Counted from the stretch's first letter, positions 34,501 to 45,100 are shown. The stretch is DNA of 64,000 nucleotides from Argopecten irradians (GCF_041381155.1 NC_091137.1:21373655-21437654); one strand, 5' to 3'. The notes: generated by a model not told the origin, from the sequence alone. Numbers and translations are program-made.

Positions 34501-37200
34501 AATTTATGGAATATTTTTGTATTAATATCTTTTCATATTATAGAGGGTACAACCCGAACATCCACGTAAACCTGGAGGACCATGCACAGCAGTAGAATGG
34601 GTTTTTTCTGATAATGAAATGCAAAGGTGATCCCACCTAATATGATATATTGTTTAAATATGGGGTATATATGATACACACTCGATAAGTATTTAGATGC
34701 ATGCATGCATACATGCAAATTCATGTTTACAAGTCATGCATTTTACTTATATGTTTTGTCAACGTGTGCGTTGATATTTTGTTATGACTACATTATGCAT
34801 GTAAATTGTGTGCGCGCTGCATATCCTTTGGACGGCCGTAACGTATTTATGCGTAATTATTCATTTGCCCCATTTCATGCACCCTTCTGGAGCCCCACTG
34901 AGACCGTTGAAAACTAAATACTAGTTTTTTGAAAAGGAGATGTTCATCCCTATACAGCATGTCAATATCGATTCGGTCATTGCATTAGTGACGTCACAAA
35001 TCACCTTTGAACATGCCCAAATAAGTCAAAAATTGAGGTCTGAAATCCGGCCGTCGAAAGGATATACAGAAAAACTCAAAATCGGCTAGAAACTTATTTT
35101 CATTTCATAAAATGTGTCTACACAATGTTTTATTATGATTTCGACTCGAAAACCGGGAGATTTTCCATATTCCGGACATCACTATATCAAGCATAGTTAC
35201 AAGTCTGTCATGCGAACATAACCAGTTCTTTTATTATAATTTAGTTGTGAGGGATTACTAAGCACGTGACTGGTATCAAGGCTACTTGGCATTATTATAA
35301 TTAATCAATGAGATAAAAGATTTATTGCTATGATGATGCACAACATGCATTATATGCTCGCTGTTAATGATACATTAACTGTTCGACATTCATTTTGATA
35401 TTCCTTGCAATTATTACCTGTATTCTTTTAAGGATTCAATCTTGCTTTGGTCGATTTCATGGGGTGGTGAATTTAGTTCCTCTATGAACTGAAACCCCCG
35501 AATAATGCCAAATCAGTAAATCAAGAAATTTGACACCCGCGAAATTTATGCAGCACAATTACCGCTTCATGTTCTCACATGACAGTACTTATTAACACGA
35601 TCTAGCAGATTTTCTACAATACTGAAAGAATTTAATTTTTAAAAATGTCAATAAATAAAAAATGAAAGTAAAATATTCAATTAAGACAGACTCTAGAGAT
35701 TTTATTACTTATTTACTGGTTTCTGATGCTCCAAAATGTCAGCAGAGAAAAGGAAGGATGTCCATCATCACAGAAAAGTATATACACTGTAGATGTAAGT
35801 GGCCATATCACGTCATGAAATAAGATCCTGCCTGAGCCTGTTCAGAATTATTATGGGGTAAAATGGAGAGAGTCAAATTACCATTTCCCCTATTTTCACA
35901 AGATAATATTTAGGGTAATTTCTTCATTGTTTCGATGCTATTTTTCTAAAATGTGAAAAACAATGCATTTGAAATATTAAAAAAAATCTTATTGTTAATA
36001 ATAGGTCTATAATTCCAATTTCATTCCTGTTTCATTATTCAATACATCTGTAAGAATAATGCAATAATTATACGATTTCTAACAGATATATTTTGCAATA
36101 TAAACTTGATAATTTGACATTGATATCCCAAAATACAAAGAAATATGGTCATATTTACTGCAATGTAAGTTATCTTTATTAGATCTGCCAGAAAATATAA
36201 TAGGTCTTGTGGAAGATAAAATAAGTTGAACTGCTGCTCCTTGAACAGTTATAATACTTGTTTTACTGGAGACTATATACGTTTTGGCATTTACTTTGCC
36301 TAATAATATAGATTTTAGATTTATATCAAAAACTGATTACTATACATTGTAATGTCAAATATCAAATTCCAATTGTTAGAAACCCTCCCCCCACCCCTCA
36401 CCCTTGTCTATTGGGTTTTATTTTATTTGTTTATTCCATATTTTACCCTCTCATAAATCATAATGGTCTTCGACCAAACCTTAAATGAATTGAAAATGCT
36501 TATCGGTGACAGCCACCAGAGGGCCAGCATTGACACCCCTCCTTTTTGAACTTAAAATAGCAGTCTTTGAATGATATTATAGTGGAGATTTAAATAGTAT
36601 CTGTCATTTCAAACAGACACGTATTGGTTTCGCACACCAAATGGAAAATACTGATACATTTAAACTATAAGTGAAATTATGGTTTAAACAAGTAACACAA
36701 ACTCTTTGAGCGTTATCAACAACATCTACCAGTTCTTCTCTTTTGTTATGTCATGAAAAAACTCCAAATTTCTGATATACTATTATTTTATGTGTTTTCT
36801 ACTTAGTTTTCTATAAACTAGTCACTCGTGTAAAACTGTAAAACGAGGAAAATATTTCTGATATATGACTGTTTTACATAAAAGATACTGATTTCCTGAA
36901 GTAAATGTTATCAATTAAACATAATTATTTAAATGATGATAAAATCGATGCCTGGTCAGATAAATATGATATAATTAACCATTAATTAAAGAATACTAAT
37001 ATGCTATGTTGATAAATATTGATTAGTGAAAAGTGAAATCTATTATTGTCGATAACAAACCCGTCCAACCAGTGTAGAATTTTATCTAAAATTAACATTT
37101 TGATTACATACCTTGGAAGGAAAAACTGAATCCATATTAAAACTATTACGGTACAACAAATTAAGATCCTCCGAAAACAAACAGACTCGGACACAGACAT
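24775..37200 (-). CDS. NXPE family protein gene (three exons found; one short exon not located)
   Basis: Exons on the minus strand are 37200-37112, 33955-33278 and 25565-24775. Exon 1 encodes a short cytosolic tail and one hydrophobic span (ILICCTVIVLIWIQFFLP), a type II signal anchor usual in NXPE proteins. Exon 2 encodes the Ig/filamin-like N-terminal region (KLGEDVIVDIILYNGRNEPL, DHGDGSYTGIVKAMWAG) and a Cys-rich linker. The last exon is the NXPE C-terminal domain with GDSTIRNW and a terminal FIDQWDATVGNENIHNHP block. Exon 1 (phase 2 donor, CCAAG|GTATGT) joins exon 2 (acceptor TTTCCAG|G) in frame. Exon 2 ends in phase 2 (CT|GTAAGA) but the last exon needs phase 1, so a short exon between 25.6 and 33.2 kb is missing from this model. 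The parts found give about 516 codons, near the usual NXPE length. The family is secretory-pathway; human NXPE1 has been linked to sialic acid O-acetylation. The function here is inferred. Confidence 0.8.
25820..27592. repeat. 29-30 bp minisatellite, ~60 degenerate copies
   Basis: The consensus unit is roughly AGCCTCATTTAGGTTAGGG followed by ATAAAAATT (29 bp). Copies vary by point changes and 1-3 bp indels, and CCCCATTT variants dominate the left part while CCTCATTT variants dominate the right. Many copies contain TTAGG or TTAGGG. The array lies in an NXPE intron and has no coding potential. Confidence 0.9.
27866..27983 (+). repeat. 117-bp direct repeat, left copy
   Basis: From TATAGATTGTCACGTTACTG to TTTGTCAATGTAGAC, this copy is nearly identical to 29996-30113 (about five mismatches). 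The pair frames about 2.0 kb that contains an L1/Tx1-type LINE fragment. Confidence 0.85.
27986..28090. mobile_element. non-autonomous element end with GC-rich hairpin (hAT-like terminus)
   Basis: CAGCGGCGTAGCTAGG at 27986 resembles the CAG.GGCGTA-type ends of hAT-like MITEs in aquatic animals. It is followed by the hairpin GCAGGGGGCG/CGCCCCCTGC (28029-28054) and a second GC-rich block (GGGGCGAAGCCCCCC). The other end was not found. Confidence 0.4.
28190..28480. repeat. CA/TACA-rich microsatellite
   Basis: Imperfect ACACAC, TACATA and ATACAC repeats. Frames read through it on both strands, but they are simple low-complexity translation. Confidence 0.85.
28640..28725. repeat. polypurine tract
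   Basis: About 80 nt almost entirely of A and G on the plus strand (GAGGAGAAAGAAAAAAGAAG type), with only a few T. It lies between the microsatellite and the LINE fragment and may be part of that LINE's 3' region. Confidence 0.6.
28822..29995 (-). mobile_element. L1/Tx1-type LINE fragment (RT and C-terminus)
   Basis: On the minus strand, frames from 29960 to 29640 read QGVITCIPKGDKPRHFL, NWRPISLLN, AYRMKSVLNKLINHDQTGF and a MVDFEKAF-like block (motif A). The 29633-29397 frame has FGNDILRWFNTLHNN and CRQGDPIRPFL (motif B). The 29220-28822 frame gives the C-terminus with ETIIHLMWECQEV. These are marks of L1/Tx1-type reverse transcriptases, unlike the CR1-like copies elsewhere in the window. 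Several frameshifts and a missing stretch between RT and tail show it is dead. It is 5'-truncated near 29995, exactly at the 117-bp direct repeat. Confidence 0.8.
29996..30113 (+). repeat. 117-bp direct repeat, right copy
   Basis: Matches 27866-27983, with ACTGACCTCGGCTATACAAA and GTGTCACAATACGGCTTTGT conserved. It begins where the LINE fragment stops. Confidence 0.85.
30114..31280. other. NXPE intron sequence, mostly unassigned
   Basis: No coding frame found. It includes a 22-bp near-perfect palindrome, TTTATACCA-CACG-TGGTATAAA, at 30617-30638, and several TGACGTCA-like sites near 30705-30725. The missing short NXPE exon could be here or elsewhere in the intron; I could not pick it out. Confidence 0.4.
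31281..31447. mobile_element. palindromic MITE (~165 bp)
   Basis: The left arm CTCGTGGTTGTTGAATATT, continuing through GAGTGAGTTATTTTTTAAAA, is mirrored by the right arm ending AATATTCAACAACCACGA. The arms are about 70 bp around a short centre (AGACACGAGCTTT / AAAGCTCGCGTCT). No coding capacity. Confidence 0.85.
31555..31762 (-). mobile_element. tRNA-derived SINE (RUDI/core-SINE-like)
   Basis: On the minus strand, from 31754, the sequence has TGGCCGAGTGGTTAAGA (RNA polymerase III A box) and, about 45 nt later, GGGTTCGAATCCC (B box): a tRNA-Ser/Leu-like head. It continues into a conserved body (GGTTTTTCTCCGAGTACGC) and TTACATGACCTTGGCTGTT at the tail. The head lacks a properly paired acceptor stem end and is fused to the body, so it is a SINE and not a tRNA gene. 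The family name is a guess from general likeness to mollusc SINEs. Confidence 0.8.
31763..32404. other. NXPE intron sequence, nothing recognised
   Basis: AT-rich. A 106-codon hydrophobic minus-strand frame (31991-32311) is what AT-rich DNA produces by chance and has no known domain. Confidence 0.4.
32405..32810 (+). mobile_element. inverted-repeat element, copy 1 (hairpin end at 32672-32799)
   Basis: The right part is a 128-bp hairpin: ACATGGGTCTGTGAAGTGG...CAGGGATATCTTAACCC is mirrored by GGGTTGAGATATCCCTGTCC...CAGACCCATGT. The left part holds CCCGCGGTTTC, a GTAAGACAG hairpin, CACACGCGCTAGACAATAACG and two GACGTCATCAA motifs. All of these recur in the same order, inverted, at 62775-63630. 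No transposase seen. Confidence 0.75.
32811..33277. other. NXPE intron sequence, nothing recognised
   Basis: AT-rich DNA with a short AT dinucleotide run near 33068. It directly follows (on the minus strand) the exon 2 donor. No element recognised. Confidence 0.4.
33278..33955 (-). CDS. NXPE exon 2 (Ig/filamin-like domain and Cys-rich linker)
   Basis: 678 nt, bounded by TATATTTCCAG|G and CT|GTAAGAATT. The exon begins FSDAELPSIKTKYETK, before the first internal Met, and joins exon 1 as AG|G (Arg). It ends with CGKPTNMSCEDWIVYERT and EHPCNKDQLSLF, matching the region before the C-terminal domain in other NXPE proteins. No stops or frameshifts interrupt it. Confidence 0.85.
34019..34247. mobile_element. 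MITE with TTACTGTAAACCAACTTTC ends
   Basis: The left end TTACTGTAAACCAACTTTC leads into TTTCGCGAAC; the right end GAACGCGAAAGTTGG is followed by TTTACAGTAA. Internal CGCGAA blocks are also mirrored. It is 229 bp long and lies 63 bp upstream (minus strand) of the NXPE exon 2 acceptor. It is a common mollusc-type palindromic MITE with no coding capacity. Confidence 0.85.
34250..37110. other. NXPE intron 1, mostly unassigned
   Basis: AT-rich. A few short C-rich or simple patches (CCCTCCCCCCACCCC near 36386; GCATGCATGCATACATGC near 34700). No exon, RNA gene or element with clear ends found. Confidence 0.4.
37112..37200 (-). CDS. NXPE exon 1 (signal anchor)
   Basis: The start is MSVSESVCFRR, followed by an 18-residue hydrophobic span (ILICCTVIVLIWIQFFLP), then the donor CCAAG|GTATGT. 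There are 29 codons plus two bases, in phase with exon 2. A short basic stretch before the span supports type II orientation. Confidence 0.75.
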
Positions 37201-38110
37201 TTTATACAGCCTAGGCCGTGTGTTAGCCGATCACGTTTCGTTAGGTAAACAAGCCTCCGACAATGTGGAGAGAGGGGCCGGGCCGGTATATTATATATAA
37301 TTAGTGTTCATGACAAGTTCTATTTATAAGTTTGCATTAATCAATTTCGATGTCAGCAATTTACGTTTTGATTTGTTCGAAATTCTTAAATAAATGGGAA
37401 GTAAGTTTTCATACGATAAATTGTAAAACATAAGTTAATGCATTTGATTGAGATAAGTCAAAGTAAATATAATCATAAAACTGACGTCATGTCTGTCGCT
37501 AAGCTACCGAGTACTCTTTTTACAATAAGCTTCGAATCGATACGGCACAGCCCACAGCCAAATCCCACACTACACTTCAACATAATATGCGTGTGTTGTG
37601 AAAGGACTAGATCATAGGTTTGAACTAGAAATATGTCTGTTAGACATTAAGTGCTCGCTAACTACTTCCTAACCTTTATTTCCAGTATGAAATAATCCTC
37701 GGTAACAGGTGTCCCCGTGTACATAGCACTTTCGCTCATTATCTCTGGGACTATTGCAAGGAGATGGTTTACACCCTTGGTGTATTATAATAGATACATT
37801 CCTTTACTTCATCAGAACTTTGAATGTGAAATACCTTTGAACTTTGTTAAGTGTGTTCTTTGTTACATAGAAGCGTGTTTATTATTATATAGATATTGAT
37901 ACGATAGACTCAAGACTTGATTCGCTGTTCAAAATAGTCGTCCGCTAGAACACTGTCTAGTCTCTGTGCACATGGTGACTCACCTGTGCCACGCTTGAAC
38001 GCCTTTCTGGGGTACATTAGATCTAGAGCTCAGACACCCAGACTGATATTTTATATTGTCTTTTTTTTTTTTGTTTCACTCGTATGATAATGCGCTTCAC
38101 AATGCGTCTA
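37201..38110. other. upstream region of the NXPE gene
   Basis: This flanks NXPE exon 1 on its 5' side and so should contain that gene's promoter, but I see no clear TATA box within 100 bp. A signal-peptide-like plus-strand frame near 37717 starts with GTG and lacks an ATG, so I do not call it. A run of 11 T lies at 38062. Confidence 0.35.
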
Positions 38111-38321
38111 TATTTATCGACTATTTGAACCTTTTTAATACATCATCGGTGAGGTGCTTGGATTTCTTGAGCGATACAAGCGTTTGTATGTTTATACGCT
38201 TCCAGTTCCATAATCCTTTATCGACTATTTAACCTTAATGCACATTGGTGTACAAAATCGGCGAGGTGCTTGAATATATAGAGAGTTGCAAGCGTTTTTA
38301 TGATTATACGCTTCCAGTTCC
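38111..38321. repeat. tandem duplication, ~106-bp unit, two diverged copies
   Basis: Both copies start TTATCGACTATTT and end TATACGCTTCCAGTTCC (38195-38211 and 38304-38320), with TCGG.GAGGTGCTTG in the middle. Divergence is moderate, with small indels. Confidence 0.75.
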
Positions 38322-38565
38322 AAACGTATTTTTGTGATAAGTGTTTAATCCAGGTACGTTCTTGATTACTGACAATTGCATATGTAAATCGTTGCAAAAG
38401 AGTTAATATTTAATTTATGTTTATGAAATCATAAGCTGTGTATGTAACCATAAGCCAAAGACCAACAGAATATAGTTATTCAATACGTAGATCTCACTTC
38501 CGGTATTTCATGCGCACTAGGCATAACGGATGTACACAGACTCTACACACGACAAGGAAAACAAT
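38322..38565. other. non-coding stretch
   Basis: No feature recognised. Confidence 0.4.
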
Positions 38566-38590
38566 AGGGCGAGCGTACTCTGCTCGCCCT
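38566..38590. repeat. GC hairpin AGGGCGAGC...GCTCGCCCT
   Basis: Arms AGGGCGAGC and GCTCGCCCT are separated by 7 nt. This GGGCGAGC motif resembles the terminus of small mollusc inverted-repeat elements; no partner end was found. Confidence 0.6.
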
Positions 38591-39019
38591 AAAAATAAAT
38601 GAAAAATCTTCTGCTAGGGGAACATTATAATATAATCTTAGTGTCGTACAAATATACATGATCTCCACATTAACTATGGTACGTATGCTCGATATGTATT
38701 TAGCATGATAGCCATCGAAGTAAAACTATTATAGTGTTATACGAATATATTACACTATACGTATTCGCCACAATTACTCTACCCTTTAAAACCAAGCTAG
38801 TGAATTAATTATCCTAACTCTATCAATTTTACTTGACATTAGATAGTACGTACCCGGCCTCTGATACTTTTCGGCAAAAGACTACTGACAGTATTGTAGC
38901 TATGGATAGCCAAGCTAGTGTTTCCCACAGCCCCGATTAGCATGGCGCCGCGCCGTGCCCTTTTTACCTGACGCCATGCCCCTATGACATAACGCCGTGC
39001 CCTGTTTGTCCCCAGTACA

Positions 39020-42000
39020 CTTCTACTAAACTACCAAAATACCAGGTAGTGGCTTGATAATTAAGTAAACAAAAGAAGTGTGACCACTCTCTGACCCCCT
39101 GACGAAATAACATCCCAGTGGCCCTAATCTAGCAGCCCTTGGGCTACATTTTCCACATAATTGGCATTTGTGGTGTCTATTGGTTTTCGTGGGTCAGGTC
39201 TGTGTTTTTACGTAAGCTGAAGTTCAAGCAGCCGCGATCGGCAGCCTAGAAAAATCTAACAATCAGCTGGACCTTTCAATAAGTTTTATGACTAGGCCCC
39301 CAGCTAGCGAGCATTACTTCCAAAACAAATTACTGCTTACAAAACTGTACAAAATTATTTACTCACGTTCATTTTGAATATGTTACAAGAATAGCACTGC
39401 CTTCTATATCGGATGGATGTCACAAGATTTGCAATCGTAATGGCCGCCATTTTGGGCGTACGTATTGTAATAGTAGAGGCCGGAGGTATACGAATTGGTT
39501 CCCATGTATTGTAGTGGAGCACTGCCTCCGAAATTCACTCGGGCACTTTTTTACTTTTTTGAAGGTTTTAAAAATGAAAAACGGTATTATTTTTTTAAAG
39601 AAGAGAATTTCGGTGTGATTTATTTTTAGCTACAATATATGCTTAATCGCCTATGAAAATTATTAATAGCAAATGTAATTATAATAAATCAAAATTAAAA
39701 AGAAACTTTTACTCTCTATCATATGTAAATTTGAAAATATTTTTGCATACTACTCTAACATAATATCTGTATTTTTTCTTAATTTCAGTGCTTGTGTAAA
39801 TTTTAGAAACATCTATTTTTATTAATTGTGACCTGGAACGGATTATTATGAATCCTGTTAATTGGGAGCTTTTGTCATGTGCATTAATTTTTAAACATAT
39901 TTTTAATATTTAAATAAAGATTATCGGTTAAGATAAAGGTAATTGGATTGGACGATGGCGTACACCCCAAAGGCTCTCATTTTCTGTTGCATTCCACTTT
40001 TTTCTTTACCAACATTCTTTTAGGACAAATATAAATGAGGACTTTCTTAGAAGGCATTTGCGTAGCCGTTCAAGTAGTGATCATGTAATCATAGTCATGA
40101 ATCATATACCGGCAGATTCAAAAAATTTTGTAAAATCATTTTTTTCATGGAGAACCGAAGGGCATGACATATAGTCCAGATCTATTACTCATAGCAATCA
40201 CCCAGAGAGTTTAAAGCTTTTAAATTACTTATTAAGGATATCGAGATTAAATAAACAACAGGACATTGAATTTTAATGACAATAAATTATCTAATATATT
40301 GGGATTTTATCGGTTTTTTTTTCTTGGTTTTTTTTCTTTTTGGAAAAATATAATACTTTGAAGGGATCTGATGGTTACCTTTTAAGGCGATGGACGATAA
40401 AACCTAAACTTTAAACGAAAAAAAATATGTTATTATTCCATTGTGCCTGGATACAAGTATGTTCACTGCATGTTGTACCACAAAATGTGGAGGAAATGGA
40501 GCTTCTCTTACTAGCACTCTAACACTCATATGTGGATACTATACATGTAAATGGGACTGTAATTTGATACACATCTTATACTTACCCAGCTAGTAAATAA
40601 AGACAGGAACAAACCGTGTTCGACATCTTGGATGGTAAATTGTCCTGCGTTAAGCCGGGTGCCTTTTACTTTCTTGTGTCCAAATTTGTCTGATTTCCAC
40701 TAAGTTCTTTATCTAGATGATCACTCTGACCCACTGACCCACATGTGACTTGATAGTTGTACGCCTTGGGCTATTTTCTACCCGGGGATTTAGTGTCACT
40801 TTATTACTAACCTGAAGTCATCGGACTAGAAAACAATCAGCTTCAATAGAAGTTTTAAATTTTATTCCCAAACAAATACTGCGCTTACAACCTGTAGACA
40901 TATAAGGCCTTTATAACGACACAATTACACATGTAATGGTGTAATGACTACAATGGATACGAAGTTTTTACGTAAAGTTACTACGAATCATAATCAATGA
41001 TAAGGTAATCCGTGGATCTTCGTATTATTTATAACCACAACAATCTCAAATACATATATTGACCAGATAAGCACAACTCTAATTATGACAATCGAGATTT
41101 GAATGCTGTCATCGACATATTAAATTGAAAATATTTCCACATACTACTTAAAAAAAAACCTTATCAAAAGACTTAGCTTAATATATGTAACTTTGAACTT
41201 TCATTTTAACTATTTCTCAGAACCATGTCTTGATGATATATTATATCATATCATTACAGTATTTTTAATATTGTAAAATAAAGATATATAATTAAAATAA
41301 AGGTAATTGGATTGAAAAAAGGGAATACATTTTGAATTTTCCCATTTTTTTTAATTAATATAAATGAAATTTAGATCTTTATTGTGAATCAATCATAGTC
41401 ATGATCATAAAAATGACCTGCCAGATTACAATTTTCAAAATCAATTTTTTTCACTCAGAATAATTAAATAGATTGTCCTGATATTACTTAGCAACACACA
41501 GAGAGTTTAAAAGCATTTAAATGATATTAAGTTGCAAACCAGAATTTAAAAAAACTAACAAGACAGTTTTAAAGATTTCCCCCTTGTTTGGAAGTCGTCG
41601 ATATAACCTTTGTGCCCCATCTGATGGTTATTTATTGTGGTCAAGGGTGCCCTTTTTCAAAACCGGTTGGTCAGCCACCATGCCCTTTTTTTCCTGGGGA
41701 AACACTACAAGCACACTAACACTCATATGTGGATACTATACATGTAAATGGACTGTAATTTGATACACATTATACTTACCCAGCTAGTAAATAAAGACGG
41801 AACAACGTGTTCGACATCTTGGATGTAAATTGTCCTTTCGGTGCCTTTTACTTTCTTGTGTAAATTTGTCTTTCCACTAAGTTTTTATCTAGATGATCAC
41901 TCATGTGACTTGATAGTTGTACAACCCTACCCGGGGATTTATTTGAATGCTGTCCGACTTTTCAAGACTTGTTCCTTATCAAAGACTTAGCATATATGAA

Positions 42001-42045
42001 CTTTGAACTTCAGTAACTATTTCTCAGAACCATGTCTTGATCTAG
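39020..42045. repeat. segmental tandem duplication, three units of decreasing length
   Basis: Unit B (about 40560-41763) and unit C (about 41764-42040) share ACCCAGCTAGTAAATAAAG, TGTTCGACATCTTGGATG, GTGCCTTTTACTTTCTTGTG, TACCCGGGGATTTA and TATTTCTCAGAACCATGTC. Unit C lacks the block matching 40806-41097 and differs from B mainly by small deletions. Unit A (about 39020-40559) is more diverged but shares the same order, including AAAGGTAATTGGATTG, ATCATAGTCATGA and CACTCATATGTGGATACTAT at its end. The period is about 1.2 kb between B and C. The last unit ends 40 bp before exon 1 of BRICHOS gene 1. A run of GCCATGCCC/GCCGTGCCC words lies at 38940-39005. Confidence 0.75.
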
Positions 42046-42083
42046 TTTAGTCGTGGACAGATCTAGACGGAGCTATAACCATC

Positions 42084-42125
42084 ATGTTGATTCTAGTAAT
42101 TACAGCTTTACTGGGACTTGCTACG
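42084..42125 (+). CDS. BRICHOS gene 1 exon 1 (signal peptide)
   Basis: ATG to ACG, 14 codons, MLILVITALLGLAT, followed at once by the donor GTGAGT. The hydrophobic core and the small residues before the cut fit a signal peptide. The sequence before the ATG (AACCATC) is a fair start context. Confidence 0.65.
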
Positions 42126-45100
42126 GTGAGTACTGTCAGTGTGTTGCATGTTAATGAGGCTAGTGTACTTTGAATTCGTTTGACCCTATAATTAAGTATT
42201 GTTGTCCCTTCGACAGTTATTATATGTAGATGATGACACCTAACCAGACACGTACAAATTAAATAGGAACCAATATGTTAAAATGTTGAAATGTTCAGTG
42301 AAGCCAGTTTTTACACATACACCCGAAGCCAATTAATACATAAAACTAAATTTCCACATTCCTTATGAAAAATAAAGCAAAAATAATGACAAATCCCATG
42401 CTTTAAAAGAATTTTAATTGAAACCGTTGATATTTCTGATCGTACAACTATACGATTAAGCAGATCTGACCCATATGATTTGCTCAGACTACAAATAAAT
42501 ACTTGTTAGCTACTAATTACTTTTCCATATGATGATGATCTAAAAGAGTAAGATATACATGTATAACCAAAAGGTAGCTGTAACCAAAAGTTACTGTTTA
42601 CTCAACTGGGGCAGGTTCGAGCTCGGCCTGCAACATGTAGTCCCAACGATGTGAGAGCTAGTTTTCGCATTGCACATTGATATTGATTTTTAACTTGTAC
42701 ACGTTTAAAATAGCTCGGAAGTATCCGAACTGTTCCGATCTAATCTGATCTATACGGCTATTGCCGAAATTGACCACCGTGATATGGCTCTAGAGGTTCC
42801 GATCTATACGGGAATCGCCGATGTCGGTCATGTGATGCATCTCGGTTTTCCGATGTTACCCGAAAGTTTGAAACATGGCGTTGGCTGTGGCGGTTCTTTT
42901 CAAAACGTGTGATATTTCATGCGACATTTACCACTATGTCAATAGTATATTGGTGCTTTCATGGATCTGAACCATCACATATAAGTATTCATATAAGCAT
43001 CCATATTCACACATTGTATGTTTATGTGAGCTTGTGATGGTGAAAATTACAAGAAATACAACTGTAAGTTCCTTTGTAAATAAAAATTTCAATGCACTCG
43101 TTTAAAAATGCTACACCGCCTACAGAGCATAAATAAGATTTACTGTTTAGACAATGAATGGTGTTTAATTGTGTATATAAAAGTCAAATCAATATTTTTT
43201 GCAATCAGTACTTAATTTATTCCATAAAGTGATTTTTTCTGACTTTTGTATTGAAGTAAGAAAAGTTCAAACTTTTCAATTATGGTAAAAGTGTGAGGTA
43301 AGAAACTTTTGTTACTGAAGAAAATTCAACAAATCCACCTGCTGCTATTCTATCTAGATATAACTGCCATTCATCGGCGTTGTAACATCTGCAACTAAAT
43401 TGCCCCCTTCACCCTTTCAATCTGACTGTTTGGCAAACAGTCTATAAACAGATTACCGATTATGGTATTTGAATTTATTGGGTATTTTAAGGGATTTGAA
43501 TTTAAAACCCTTAAAATACCAAATAAATTCAAATACCTGTAAATTCAAATTTATTAGAAATACCCAATAACGTCAAATACCTGCAGCTTCATTAGCCTTA
43601 ATCCTGTGTCAACAATGAAATAATGTAAACACTGTCAAGATTTCTTGCATGAGTGTTGTGTCTTCTTAGGAACTCTTGTCCTTTTTATAGTGATATCTCA
43701 ATGAAGTATGCCGCCAAAGTACACACCATCCGGTACACGGTACATATCATTTCATCATATAGTTAAAGGCTAATGAAGCAGCGTGCTGAAAACTATATTT
43801 GCAAGGTTCTACCAAATCTAGATAGCCATGGTAAACTTAGCCCAACCATTCGAAAGTAACATTGCTGAATTACAGAGCAAGAATAGTCAAGTCTTTGATA
43901 TTTGTGTAATAGATATCGTTCTAGATGGTCACTAAGTAAATGGAACAGCGAACGAAAGGACACGATTTACTATCAATAGTATTGTGTTTAATTAACACAA
44001 GTGGCAAAGAGAGAATCCCGACCTCGACCTTACAATTGCCATTTTCTTATCGTAGTTGTATAACATTTCTACATAAATGACGAAACAATACAATTCTAAA
44101 CTTAGGTTACTGTCCGGCCTTGAAGTCATGTTTCTCTATGTTATGACAATAAGTATTGACAGTAAATGTTGACATCTCTCTTTTGACCGATATCATTTGG
44201 TCAGTAGTGATTTTATACAAATAAACATATATATGTACATATCTTCGACCTTGATTTCTTCATTGATGACCTATACAGACAAATCCATCCACCTGAATAC
44301 CATACATACAATCATGAAATGGTACCATCTGTGTATATTTGCATTTAATCAGTGAATACAATCAACTGATTTGCAGATGAACATGTTTTCAATGATGAAG
44401 AGACATTATCATTCTTTTATTATTTCACAGTGACCTATCGTGTTGTTATTTAACAATGATCTCTGTTTTCTTTTAGGAATATGAAGTGAAATATAATGTC
44501 AAGCAGGTCGTGTGATCGAAGGTCGCATGGTGAAATTACCAGATACTGACTGTAGGTCGGTAGTTTTCTATGAGGACTCCGGTTAACATTACTCCATAGT
44601 CCTGGCACATTCTTTATCAATTGATAGTGTTTTTAATATGATGTCAATAAACTTAACCGAACTAAACCAGCTTATATGATGACAGGCCAATACGACACCA
44701 CGGACGACAACAGCGCCACCCACGTGGTACGAGACCAGAACGACGAAAAGGACGACAATGCGACCCCACTACACCGGGATACATAGCACACATAAACCCT
44801 TCCACCACACTACGCTACACCACGGCCACCACCACACCACGCTACACCACGGCCATCAACATACCACCCAGCCTCCCATGGCCAACTCCAACGAATTCGA
44901 TACCGCCACCTTCTACTACGACGCCCTATCTGTAAGTTATAATGTAGCAAGGATCACATATTAATGATGTTTACACACGTTAACAGCAAGCATTGTTAAT
45001 ATTAACGCTTACTGTAACATCACTTATATTGAGAATTACGCTCATGTAATAACAACGATGGTTTTTACACTCATACATTGATGTTTACACTTATGAATAT

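Noticed and set aside
37717-37899. Signal-peptide-like plus-strand frame (YIALSLIISGTIA)
   Set aside because: It begins with GTG rather than ATG, has no TATA box or clear donor, and no partner exons were found.
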